A stretch of DNA of 9,001 nt from Opitutaceae bacterium (GTDB lineage Bacteria > Verrucomicrobiota > Verrucomicrobiia > Opitutales > Opitutaceae). The position numbers were made by a program, and so were the translations under genes. This document shows, one piece after another, positions 1 through 6,375 of the stretch; position 1 is the first letter of the stretch, and each line of letters begins with the position of its first letter. Below the pieces are notes generated by a model. That model did not search any database. It saw only the letters and a program-made list of their open reading frames with translations, and was not told the DNA's origin. Where the stretch lies: positions 1 through 9,001 of the forward strand of contig SXZN01000076.1 of assembly GCA_005787865.1 (NCBI GenBank), in the 5' to 3' direction.

Positions 1-354
1 AGACGATCTACATCACCCCCGCCAGTCCGTGGGAGAATGGGTTCGTCGAAAGCTTCCACAGTCGCTTCCGCGATGAGTGCCTCAACCGCGAACAGCTCTG
101 GACCCTCACCGAGGCCCGCGTCGTCGTCGAAGACTTCCGCCAAGACTACAACGCTGAGCGTCCGCACAGTTCGCTCGGCTATCTCTCCCCGCAACGCTTC
201 GTCTTGGAACAATCTTTACCAATCCCAAGCTCCGGGCTGGACCGCCAAGCCGGTCCGTCCCTCCGCTTAGAATTGCCAACCACCACCGAAATCATCACAT
301 TAACCAACGCTGCAGACTAACATTCCACTTGGCCCAGTTTTTTGGACCCGCTCA
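1..354 (+). mobile_element. 3' end of an IS3-family insertion sequence
   Basis: This is the right-hand remainder of an insertion sequence that begins outside the window. It contains the transposase C-terminus (stop at 318-320) followed by a short non-coding tail. IS3-family ends finish in CA, and the stretch 331-354 (ggcccagttttttggacccgctca) has the look of a right terminal repeat ending in CA at 353-354. The left end is off the window, so neither the terminal-repeat match nor a target duplication can be tested, and the exact boundary is an inference. A small GACCC/GGGTC inverted repeat (345-349 and 356-360) straddles the proposed end. Confidence 0.6.
3..320 (+). CDS. IS3-family transposase (OrfB), C-terminal part, truncated by window edge
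   Basis: The frame is open from base 3 to the TAA at 318-320 and gives about 105 residues without a start codon, so this is the end of a longer gene. It reads TIYITPASPWENGFVESF, then FRDECLN, and later YNAERPHSSLGYLSPQRF. This is the typical end of the rve/DDE integrase core of IS3-family OrfB proteins. The Glu of the WENGFVESF motif corresponds to the last catalytic acid of the DDE triad. The family catalyses cut-and-paste or copy-out transposition of its own element, normally as an OrfAB frameshift product. About 35 residues follow the conserved core, a low-complexity tail rich in Thr, Leu and Pro. Whether the full gene is intact cannot be judged here. Confidence 0.9.
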   Translation, partial: TIYITPASPWENGFVESFHSRFRDECLNREQLWTLTEARVVVEDFRQDYNAERPHSSLGYLSPQRFVLEQSLPIPSSGLDRQAGPSLRLELPTTTEIITLTNAAD

Positions 355-383
355 AGGGTCTTGGAGATTGCCTATCAGCAGGC

Positions 384-440
384 TGTTTTGGTCGGAATCT
401 TTACCCCCAAGGCCAGCTGGGCCGCTAGACCGGACCGGCG
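384..440 (+). repeat. Degenerate second copy of the IS transposase 3' end
   Basis: Bases 396-405 (aatctttacc) repeat bases 211-220 exactly. Downstream the two stretches stay alignable with small gaps: ctgg at 417-420 against 237-240, then ccgc and paired ccgg/ccg blocks. The spacing of about 180-185 bases is consistent across the shared blocks. The copy is too decayed to code. It may be a relic of an older related IS, with the current one inserted next to or within it. Similarity was judged by eye only. Confidence 0.4.
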
Positions 441-544
441 AACTTATGATCGGCTCTGATTTTTCATGACCTAAGCGTGTTTAACGGGTAGCCTGCTAAA
501 AATGAATTAGGGATAATTTCAACCCACTCAATTGATCCGCTCAG

Positions 545-578
545 TTGACTCTAAAACAATTGTTGATATGGATATTAT
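545..578 (+). promoter_or_regulatory. Possible promoter for the small membrane ORFs
   Basis: A good -35-like hexamer TTGACT (545-550) lies upstream of TATTAT (573-578), which matches five of six -10 positions, but the spacer is 22 bases, longer than the usual 16-18. GATATT (571-576) would give 20. A perfect 10-bp palindrome, aacaattgtt (555-564), lies between the hexamers and could be an operator. Initiation just after 578 would leave a very short leader before the ATG at 594. Confidence 0.25.
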
Positions 579-593
579 GATCTACACTTAAAA

Positions 594-779
594 ATGCTTA
601 CCAAGTTCACTTTTGCCGATAAATTACTCTTTCTTGCTTCATTCTTGGTCATAATTTTTTCTAAACTGTTATACTGGCAGGGAGATAAAATTGATGCTAT
701 TTTTGTTGGCCTTTGGGCTCCTTCTATTCTCGCGTTCGGAGTCTATTTGAAACTGATAGGATTTTCGAAAGATGAGTGA
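594..779 (+). CDS. Small two-helix membrane protein of unknown function
   Basis: The product is 61 aa. Two hydrophobic stretches, roughly residues 10-27 (LLFLASFLVIIFSKLLYW) and 36-56 (AIFVGLWAPSILAFGVYLKL), are separated by a short charged loop (QGDKID), and the tail FSKDE is charged. This predicts a small inner-membrane hairpin. I do not recognise a named family; the GLWAPSILAFG segment is the most distinctive part. The gene is about 37% GC by hand count, far below the crt genes. No Shine-Dalgarno sequence is visible before the ATG. Its last eight bases overlap the start of the next small ORF, so the two are probably translationally coupled, and both lie directly upstream of the rhodopsin in the same direction. 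A role linked to the rhodopsin is a guess from position only. Confidence 0.65.
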   Translation: MLTKFTFADKLLFLASFLVIIFSKLLYWQGDKIDAIFVGLWAPSILAFGVYLKLIGFSKDE

Positions 780-906
780 TTATGTTTCCTATTTTGCAGT
801 TCTGATTTTTGTGCTATTTGGGATCGCATTTTTTTCGGCCTTGCAGGGATTCAAGCGTTTGGACAAAGACAGCAAATCCGTAACGAGCAAAACCCCCAGG
901 ATCTAA
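772..906 (+). CDS. Very small single-helix membrane protein, coupled to the upstream ORF
   Basis: A 44-aa ORF starts at ATG 772-774, inside the last codons of the 61-aa gene (overlap ATGAGTGA, 772-779), and ends at TAA 904-906. The product begins MSDYVSYFAVLIFVLFGIAF, giving one transmembrane helix at roughly residues 6-25. A basic and polar tail follows (GFKRLDKDSK, then VTSKTPRI). By the positive-inside rule the C-terminus should be cytoplasmic. The overlap, shared direction, and matching AT-rich composition support a real gene, though its small size leaves doubt. The single-helix-plus-charged-tail layout resembles accessory subunits of membrane complexes such as CcoQ of cbb3 oxidase, but that is a resemblance of form and not an identification. 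Confidence 0.55.
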   Translation: MSDYVSYFAVLIFVLFGIAFFSALQGFKRLDKDSKSVTSKTPRI

Positions 907-977
907 TGCCAGGGTCCGTCAGCTGGCTTAAAGCAAACCTACATAAATAATTCTTGCCTCGATTAACCTGATTTTAT

Positions 978-1005
978 TTGGAACTGTTTTAGTTGTTCGT
1001 TTAAG
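978..1005 (+). promoter_or_regulatory. Weak candidate promoter for rhodopsin
   Basis: TTGGAA (978-983) and TTTAAG (1000-1005) each match four of six consensus positions with a 16-base spacer, in the 116-base AT-rich gap before the rhodopsin start. The rhodopsin could equally be read through from the small ORFs, since no terminator-like hairpin is evident in 907-1022. Confidence 0.2.
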
Positions 1006-1022
1006 TACACCCACCCAATAAT

Positions 1023-1820
1023 ATGATCAAAAATATGTTAAAATCGAAGTTACTCAAAGCAGCGGCGTTTTTCTCGCTGTGCTTTTTAATGCCCGCTCAA
1101 TCGATGGCTGCCACGGGTGCCGCCAATCTTAAATCATCCGATTTTGTGGGGGTGTCCTTCTGGGTCATCTCCATGGCATTGGTTGCCGCTACTGCCTTCT
1201 TCTTCCTAGAAATTCAACGCGTCTCCCCGAAATGGAAGACATCACTAACGATTTCTGGTCTAGTGACTTTGGTAGCTGCGACGCACTATTTTTACATGCG
1301 CGACGTTTGGGTGGCTACCGGCGAGACCCCGACGGTTTTTCGTTACATTGATTGGCTCATAACCGTGCCCTTATTGATGGTGGAGTTCTTCATCATCCTT
1401 TCGGCCGTGACCAAGGTTCCTGCTGGTGTCTTCTGGCGCTTGATCATTGGCACCCTGGTTATGCTTATTGGTGGCTACCTAGGCGAAGCCGGTGTGATTA
1501 GCGCCATGTTGGGCTTTATTGTCGGCATGGCTGGTTGGGCCTACATTATCTTTGAAATCTACGGCGGCGAGGCCAGCAAGATTAACGCTTCGAGTGCGAC
1601 TCCTGCTGTGCAGGTCGCCTTCAAGACGATGCGCAATATTGTGCTAATCGGCTGGTCGATTTATCCCATTGGCTATTTCCTAGGCTACCTCACCGGCGCC
1701 CCAGCGGCCAACTCGGCTAACATGCTCAACGTCGTTTACAACATTGCCGACGTCATCAATAAAATCGCGTTCGGCGTGATTATTTGGAAGTGCGCGGTCA
1801 GCGAATCTGACAAAGCTTAA
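1023..1820 (+). CDS. Proteorhodopsin, light-driven proton pump (green-tuned)
   Basis: This 265-aa seven-helix retinal protein of the inner membrane pumps protons outward in light. Residues 1-30 form a signal peptide (basic start, hydrophobic core FFSLCFLM, cleavage likely near QSMAA). An alternative start at Met5 (1035) would also retain it. Key positions follow the proteorhodopsin pattern: His88 (partner of the counterion), Asp110 (proton acceptor), Thr114 and Glu121 (proton donor) in FRYIDWLITVPLLMVEFF, and Lys247 (retinal Schiff base) in ADVINKIAFG. This is the DTE set of a proton pump. Leu118 aligns with Leu105 of the SAR86 protein, the green-absorbing state. Phe165 aligns with Phe152 of that protein, where antenna-binding rhodopsins have Gly, so carotenoid antenna binding looks unlikely. 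There is no clear Shine-Dalgarno sequence. A strong terminator follows, separating it from the retinal-synthesis operon. Confidence 0.97.
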   Translation: MIKNMLKSKLLKAAAFFSLCFLMPAQSMAATGAANLKSSDFVGVSFWVISMALVAATAFFFLEIQRVSPKWKTSLTISGLVTLVAATHYFYMRDVWVATGETPTVFRYIDWLITVPLLMVEFFIILSAVTKVPAGVFWRLIIGTLVMLIGGYLGEAGVISAMLGFIVGMAGWAYIIFEIYGGEASKINASSATPAVQVAFKTMRNIVLIGWSIYPIGYFLGYLTGAPAANSANMLNVVYNIADVINKIAFGVIIWKCAVSESDKA

Positions 1821-1836
1821 TCGCTTTACGCTACTC

Positions 1837-1872
1837 GGACAATGAGGCCAGCGGCCTCATTGTCCTTTTTTT
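1837..1872 (+). terminator. Rho-independent terminator after rhodopsin
   Basis: A perfect 13-bp stem (1837-1849 with 1853-1865, ggacaatgaggcc and its complement) has a three-base loop (agc) and is followed directly by seven T (1866-1872). It lies 16 bases after the rhodopsin stop. This should end the rhodopsin transcript, so the crt operon needs its own promoter or reads through only partly. Confidence 0.92.
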
Positions 1873-1897
1873 ATCACGTCAAGGCGCATCGGCAGCC

Positions 1898-1905
1898 TAT
1901 ATACT
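1898..1905 (+). promoter_or_regulatory. -10-like element before crtE
   Basis: TATATACT (1898-1905) contains two overlapping -10-like hexamers in the only gap between the rhodopsin terminator and crtE. No good -35 lies 16-18 bases upstream, which would fit activator dependence. Initiation about seven bases downstream would fall at the crtE ATG (1913), giving a leaderless or nearly leaderless message. This fits the weak ribosome site there. Confidence 0.3.
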
Positions 1906-1912
1906 TGAGCTG

Positions 1913-2821
1913 ATGAGTATTTTGCCTAGCGGAACTGTAAAGTATCCGTTGCACACAAGTACTGACGCCTCCCTCCGGGCGGTGGAAAGTCTTATCGTGT
2001 CCCTTGTCCAAGTATCCGAGAGACCCAGTGTTGCAGAAAGTTTATCGGCAACTAATCAAGCGGCTGTTTATCATTTAGAGGCGGGCGGCCAAAGGGTGCG
2101 CGCTCGTTTGGCTCTGCACGCCTGCGAGTCGCTAGGCGTCGGGCGGGAAGATGCGGTCCGAATCGCTGCCGCGGTTGAGCTGCTGCACAACGCCTCTCTA
2201 GTGCACGACGACCTGCAGGATAAGGATAAGCTCCGGCGCGGTCGCCCCACGGTGTACGCGGCCTTTGGTCAAGACGTTGCTATCTGCACTGGTGACCTCC
2301 TCCTGTCAGCCGCCTACGGGGCCTTGGCTGAAATCCGCGATGCCACCTTACTGCCCAGCTTGCTCCGCTGCGTCCACGATCGAACCTCCATGGTCATTCA
2401 AGGCCAATGCGCAGAACTAGCTACGAAGGACTTCCCCATTACAGAGGTCGTTAGATACGAGCGCATCGTTATTGGTAAGTCAGGTGCTCTGCTAAGCCTG
2501 CCCATCGAGCTCGCTTTCCTCGCTGCTGGGCAAGAACATTGGGTTCCACGTATCCGGGCCGCGGCCCACGCCTTTGGCATTGGCTATCAGATGGTAGACG
2601 ACCTCGCGGATGTAATGGTTGACGCTGAGCAGCACAACCTCAACATCGTGCTTTTGCTGGAAGCAGCCGGCCAGAATACGTCTGCCGTGGGCCAAGCCCG
2701 CCGATTGGCGCGTCAACACTTGGATCGCGCCGCAGAAATTGCGGAGACCCTACCGCATCAGGCCGGTGCTCTGTTAGTAGAATTTGCCTTAGATCTCGGG
2801 AAACGGCTGAAAGCTGATTAA
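1913..2821 (+). CDS. crtE: Geranylgeranyl diphosphate synthase (polyprenyl synthetase)
   Basis: The enzyme condenses isopentenyl diphosphate with allylic diphosphates to give C20 GGPP, the substrate for phytoene synthase, in the cytoplasm. The 302-aa length is normal for the family. The first Asp-rich motif is at residues 98-113 (HDDLQDKDKLRRGRPT: Asp99, Asp100, Asp103, Asp105, then the Arg pair). The second is at 224-233 (GYQMVDDLAD: Asp229, Asp230, Asp233). GGQRVRARL at 58-66 is the substrate-binding GGKRxRP-like segment, with Ala in place of the usual Pro. It is the first gene of the operon, ending seven bases before crtI. Product chain length is inferred from context: the sequence alone would also allow a farnesyl or longer-chain synthase, but the crtB neighbour makes GGPP by far the best call. 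Confidence 0.93.
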   Translation: MSILPSGTVKYPLHTSTDASLRAVESLIVSLVQVSERPSVAESLSATNQAAVYHLEAGGQRVRARLALHACESLGVGREDAVRIAAAVELLHNASLVHDDLQDKDKLRRGRPTVYAAFGQDVAICTGDLLLSAAYGALAEIRDATLLPSLLRCVHDRTSMVIQGQCAELATKDFPITEVVRYERIVIGKSGALLSLPIELAFLAAGQEHWVPRIRAAAHAFGIGYQMVDDLADVMVDAEQHNLNIVLLLEAAGQNTSAVGQARRLARQHLDRAAEIAETLPHQAGALLVEFALDLGKRLKAD

Positions 2822-2828
2822 TTTTAAA

Positions 2829-4301
2829 GTGGTAAAGGCCATTGTAATCGGGGCTGGTTATGGCGGTATTGCTTCCGCTCTTCGCTTGCGCGCAAAAGGT
2901 TATACGGTGACGCTGATTGACCGTTGCGAAGCATTAGGGGGACGCGCACAGGTCTATGAGCGCGGGGGATTCAGGCACGATGCCGGCCCGACCGTCATCA
3001 CGGCCCCTTTTCTATTTGAGGAACTGTTCGCACTTTTCGGCGAGCGGTTTGCCGATCATGTGAGCTTGGTCCCATTGAAGCCATGGTACCGGTTTCGCTT
3101 CGCTGATGGAGATACTTTTGATTACGGCGGAACCTTGGAAGCGACGCTAGCAGCGATTGAGCGGATTGAGCCGCGCGACCGCTTGGGTTATATGGCACTA
3201 TTAGCGCACAGCCGCAAAATTTACGACATTGGCTTTACTCGCCTATCGACGCAGCCGTTTAACGACTTTGGCACGATGCTCCGGCAGGTGCCGCATCTCC
3301 TAGGCCTACGCAGCTACGAGACGGTGTGGGGCTTGGTGACGCGGCATCTGGTCAGCGACAAGCTGCGTCGCGCCTTCTCAATCCAGCCCCTGCTTGTGGG
3401 CGGTAATCCTTTTGATACGACCAGTATCTACGGCCTGATCCATTTCCTGGAGCATGCCCACGGGGTCCATTTCGCGATGGGGGGTACCGGCAGCATCACC
3501 CGAGCCTTGGGAGAACTAATGAACCGGCAGGGCATCACTGTTCGGCTTGGGACAACCGTGGAGCGGATCCGCATTGAACAGGGCACCGCTTGCGGCGTTG
3601 AGCTGGCTGACGGCACGGGGCTGGCCGCCACCGTCGTGGTCTCGAACTCGGATGCAGCGCACCTGTATCAAAACATGGTCCCGCACGCCGCGCAGTCGCT
3701 CGCCACTCGGTTGAAGCTCTCGCAGGCCCATTATTCGATGGGCCTATTCGTGCTCTATTTCGGGACCACCCGCACCTACCCACAGGTCGCGCACCACACC
3801 ATCTGGATGGGCGATCGCTACCGAGAATTACTCGACGATATCTTCCATCGGCAGCAACTGGCGGAAGATTTCTCTCTTTATGTTCATCGTCCCACGGCGA
3901 CCGACCCAAGTTTTGCGCCTGAGGGTTGCGACAGTTTTTATGTGCTCTGTCCGGTACCAAATTTGCAGGGCAAGGTCGATTGGGCGACTGAGGGGCCACG
4001 CTTGCGCAACCGTATCGTTGAAGCATTGGAGCGCACGCTTCTGCCTGACCTGCGGGCAACGATCACGGCAGAGTTTTTCAAGACCCCAGTAGATTTTAAA
4101 GACAACTATCAAAGCGTGCACGGAGCCGGATTTTCCGTCGCGCCCATCTTTCGTCAGTCTGCCTGGTTCCGTTTTCACAACCGCTCCGAGTCGGTGAGGA
4201 ACCTCTACCTAACCGGCGCCGGCACGCACCCCGGCGCCGGCTTGCCCGGCGTGCTCTGCTCAGCCAAGGTTGTCGATGCTTTGATCCCCTTGGCCTCATG
4301 A
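2829..4301 (+). CDS. crtI: Phytoene desaturase (CrtI type)
   Basis: This FAD-dependent membrane-associated desaturase converts 15-cis-phytoene to all-trans-lycopene through successive desaturations. The 490-aa length is typical for bacterial CrtI. The N-terminus carries the dinucleotide-binding loop (IVIGAGYGGIASALRLRAKG, residues 5-24), then LGGRAQVYERGGFRHDAGPT. The C-terminus has the family signature LYLTGAGTHPGAGLPGV followed by LCSAKVV. The start is GTG at 2829, seven bases after the crtE stop. It places the FAD loop at the expected distance from the N-terminus, and no ATG exists nearby. The stop overlaps the crtB start (ATGA, 4298-4301), implying translational coupling. The number of desaturation steps (lycopene rather than neurosporene) is inferred from the downstream lycopene cyclase. 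Confidence 0.96.
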   Translation: MVKAIVIGAGYGGIASALRLRAKGYTVTLIDRCEALGGRAQVYERGGFRHDAGPTVITAPFLFEELFALFGERFADHVSLVPLKPWYRFRFADGDTFDYGGTLEATLAAIERIEPRDRLGYMALLAHSRKIYDIGFTRLSTQPFNDFGTMLRQVPHLLGLRSYETVWGLVTRHLVSDKLRRAFSIQPLLVGGNPFDTTSIYGLIHFLEHAHGVHFAMGGTGSITRALGELMNRQGITVRLGTTVERIRIEQGTACGVELADGTGLAATVVVSNSDAAHLYQNMVPHAAQSLATRLKLSQAHYSMGLFVLYFGTTRTYPQVAHHTIWMGDRYRELLDDIFHRQQLAEDFSLYVHRPTATDPSFAPEGCDSFYVLCPVPNLQGKVDWATEGPRLRNRIVEALERTLLPDLRATITAEFFKTPVDFKDNYQSVHGAGFSVAPIFRQSAWFRFHNRSESVRNLYLTGAGTHPGAGLPGVLCSAKVVDALIPLAS

Positions 4302-5239
4302 ACCGCCGCGCCGCGTCCTCGTCGTCGATCTCCGCTGAGGCGGTTTTAGCTCGGCAGGGGCGCAGTTTCTATTGGGCACGTCGGCTGCTTGGTCCGACTC
4401 ACGCCGCGCGGGCTACGCGGCTTTACGCCTTCTGTCGTCACATCGACGAACTCGTCGACAAAGCGGCCTCAGGTGAAGCGGCGCGGGCGGCGCTGGCGGC
4501 GGCGCGGCAAGCGATCTTGGACGGCGCCACAAACGATCCAGCGCTCCAAGACGGTTTAGCGCTCATGCGCGAGTGCGAGATCGAGGCGGCGGTTGTCCTC
4601 GAACTTATCCACGGCATGACCACCGACGCTGAATCAGTGCGGATGGCAGATGAAAGCGAGCTCCTGCGCTATTGCTATCGGGCGGCCGGCACCGTTGGTC
4701 TCATGATGAGCCGGGTACTCGACGTTGCGGACCGAGCCGCCGCGGCCCACGCCGTCGATCTTGGGATCGCGATGCAGCTCACCAATATTTGCCGGGACGT
4801 CGCCGAAGATGCGCGGATGGGGCGGCGCTATCTTCCAGCTAGCCTAGTGGGTGACGTTTTGCCGGTTGACTTGATCGATCCGGGGAAAATTTTACGGCCA
4901 ATATTGCGGGCCGGTGTGGCCAATCTATTGGCGCAAGCGGAGGTCTTCTACTCGAGCGGTGAGGCGGGACTTGCCTTTCTGCCGGCGCGCTCGCGGTGTG
5001 GGATTCTCGTCGCTAGCCGTGTCTACCGTGCGATCGGTCGGCGGTTGGCGTTCAATGACTACGCCTATTGGGAGCGCCGTGCGGTGGTCACAGATTGGCA
5101 GAAGGCGGGCATTACCGCGCACGCCTTGGTGACACTGCCGCTGCGCGCGGCTTTCTGGTCGCGGCCGCCGCCGCACACGTCAGGCTTACACCGCGCCTTG
5201 CTTGGCTTACCTGGCATTGTCGCCCGTCATGGAGACTGA
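4298..5239 (+). CDS. crtB: Phytoene synthase
   Basis: The enzyme joins two GGPP molecules head-to-head to make phytoene, the first committed carotenoid step. The 313-aa product contains both Asp-rich motifs of the squalene/phytoene synthase family. The first is at residues 43-54, YAFCRHIDELVD (Asp50, Asp54). The second is at 160-180, QLTNICRDVAEDARMGRRYL (Asp167, Asp171), ending in the characteristic RRYLP. SFYWARRLL near residue 23 is the usual N-terminal SFYFA-like signature. The Ser-rich first ten residues are probably disordered. The ATG overlaps the crtI stop, and the end overlaps crtY by 11 bases, so it sits centrally in a coupled operon. GC is clearly higher than in the rhodopsin region. 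Confidence 0.96.
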   Translation: MNRRAASSSSISAEAVLARQGRSFYWARRLLGPTHAARATRLYAFCRHIDELVDKAASGEAARAALAAARQAILDGATNDPALQDGLALMRECEIEAAVVLELIHGMTTDAESVRMADESELLRYCYRAAGTVGLMMSRVLDVADRAAAAHAVDLGIAMQLTNICRDVAEDARMGRRYLPASLVGDVLPVDLIDPGKILRPILRAGVANLLAQAEVFYSSGEAGLAFLPARSRCGILVASRVYRAIGRRLAFNDYAYWERRAVVTDWQKAGITAHALVTLPLRAAFWSRPPPHTSGLHRALLGLPGIVARHGD

Positions 5240-6362
5240 ACTCCTGATTTTGGGCGGGGGTTGCGCCGGCCTAAGTTTGGCGCGCAGGTTGGCTGCGCAC
5301 GGCGAAGCTGCTCCGCGGACAACGGTGATCGAAAGCCGCTGCGATTATGCTGATGACCGTACGTGGTGTTTCTGGCTGCACCCCTCCGCACAGTTGACGC
5401 ACTTGGTCCGCCGGCGTTGGTCAAGCGTATCTGTGGCTTCTCCCAATGGGCGGGCGCTAGTGGCCAGCGCCGATTTTCCCTACGCTATGTTACCGGCTGG
5501 CGAGTTTTACCAAGAGTCTATTGCAATGCTTGGCCGGTCCGAGCGGCTGCGGCTCGAGCTTGGCGTTTCGGTTCTTTCCGCTCCGCGGAGGGTGGGCGAG
5601 TATTGGGAAGTGGAAACCTCTGGCGGAGCCTATCGGGCCAAGTGGGTAGTTGATACCCGTCCGCTCGCGGTACCTGCCCGCGGCGGGGCGGTGCTTTGGC
5701 AGTCGTTTCTTGGTCAGGAGGTCGAGTGCGCGGCGCCGGTTTTTGATTCTGAGATCGCCGAGATCATGCATTTTACGTCTCGGTGTGACGGTCGGATTCT
5801 TTTCTATTATTTATTACCCATTTCCCCGACACGGGCGCTGCTTGAAGTTACGGTCTTCGCGCCAGAGCCGACCGGGCCCGAGGCTTTTCGTAGTGAGTTG
5901 ACGGGTTTTATCGATCGGTGCCTGCGTGGTCATCAATACTGGATTCGACGGACGGAGCACGGGATGCTGCCAATGGGAATGCTCGATCACCCGTCGGCGG
6001 CAGACGGTTCATACGTCCGAGCAGGGCTTATGGCCGGTGGAGCGCGTGCCAGTAGCGGCTACGCGTTTCAGCGTATCCAGCGATGGGCCGAGGAATGCGC
6101 GCACGGTTTGGTCGCGGGTCGAGGTCCCACACCTCACCGGGCGGATCCTTGGGCACTGCGCAAGATGGACGCGCTTTTCCTGCAGGTGCTTAGTCGCCGG
6201 CCGGAGCTCGCCGCGGATCTTTTCCTCGCCTTATTTCAGAAGGTGGCGCATCCCAGACTGGTACGTTTTATGAGCGATCGGGCCACTCTGGCCGATTATG
6301 CCGCCATAATATTTGCCTTACCCGCCCGCCCGTTTTTGAAAGAATTGTTTTGCCCGGCTTAA
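5229..6362 (+). CDS. crtY: Lycopene beta-cyclase (CrtY type)
   Basis: This flavoprotein cyclises both ends of lycopene to give beta-carotene. With the ATG at 5229 the product is 377 aa, usual for bacterial CrtY. The start puts the nucleotide-binding loop LLILGGGCAGLSLARRL at residues 5-21. An in-frame TTG at 5202 would add nine residues but increase overlap with crtB to 38 bases, so I prefer the ATG. DDRTWCFWLH near residues 40-49 matches the RTWCFW/HTWSFH segment of the family. YYLLPISPTRALLEVTVF in the middle matches the cyclase FxYxLPxxxxxxLxE-type block. GLMAGGARASSGYAFQRIQR, about residues 266-285, is the conserved G-x-x-G-x-x-x-P-x-T/S-G-Y-x-F equivalent, although the usual Pro is replaced here. 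The gene ends 13 bases before blh. Confidence 0.92.
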   Translation: METELLILGGGCAGLSLARRLAAHGEAAPRTTVIESRCDYADDRTWCFWLHPSAQLTHLVRRRWSSVSVASPNGRALVASADFPYAMLPAGEFYQESIAMLGRSERLRLELGVSVLSAPRRVGEYWEVETSGGAYRAKWVVDTRPLAVPARGGAVLWQSFLGQEVECAAPVFDSEIAEIMHFTSRCDGRILFYYLLPISPTRALLEVTVFAPEPTGPEAFRSELTGFIDRCLRGHQYWIRRTEHGMLPMGMLDHPSAADGSYVRAGLMAGGARASSGYAFQRIQRWAEECAHGLVAGRGPTPHRADPWALRKMDALFLQVLSRRPELAADLFLALFQKVAHPRLVRFMSDRATLADYAAIIFALPARPFLKELFCPA

Positions 6363-6375
6363 AATCCGGATACTT

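Larger units (their letters stand above)
321..593. other. Non-coding stretch between IS tail and small ORFs, with a decayed IS-tail repeat
   Basis: I see no convincing gene here. Bases 321-354 are the probable IS right end. Bases 384-440 resemble the 3' coding end of the transposase (201-260) but carry substitutions and indels. From about 440 the sequence becomes AT-rich and leads into the small ORF at 594. Promoter-like and palindromic elements lie at 528-578 and are listed separately. Confidence 0.5.

Noticed and set aside
37..270. + strand ORF of 77 aa, Ser/Thr/Ala-rich
   Set aside because: It is a shifted-frame shadow of the transposase, whose own frame (3-320) carries clear family motifs.
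1879..1908. TCAAG/CTTGA inverted repeat with 20-base gap before crtE as an operator
   Set aside because: Only five bases per arm with a wide gap; expected by chance at this length.
3535..4178. Long minus-strand ORFs (174 and 116 aa) opposite crtI
   Set aside because: The crtI frame has family motifs from end to end; the antisense products are Arg/Pro/Ser-rich with no recognisable domain, typical of GC-rich shadows.
5926..6273. + strand 115-aa ORF inside crtY
   Set aside because: Out-of-frame shadow of crtY with no motif and Arg-rich composition.
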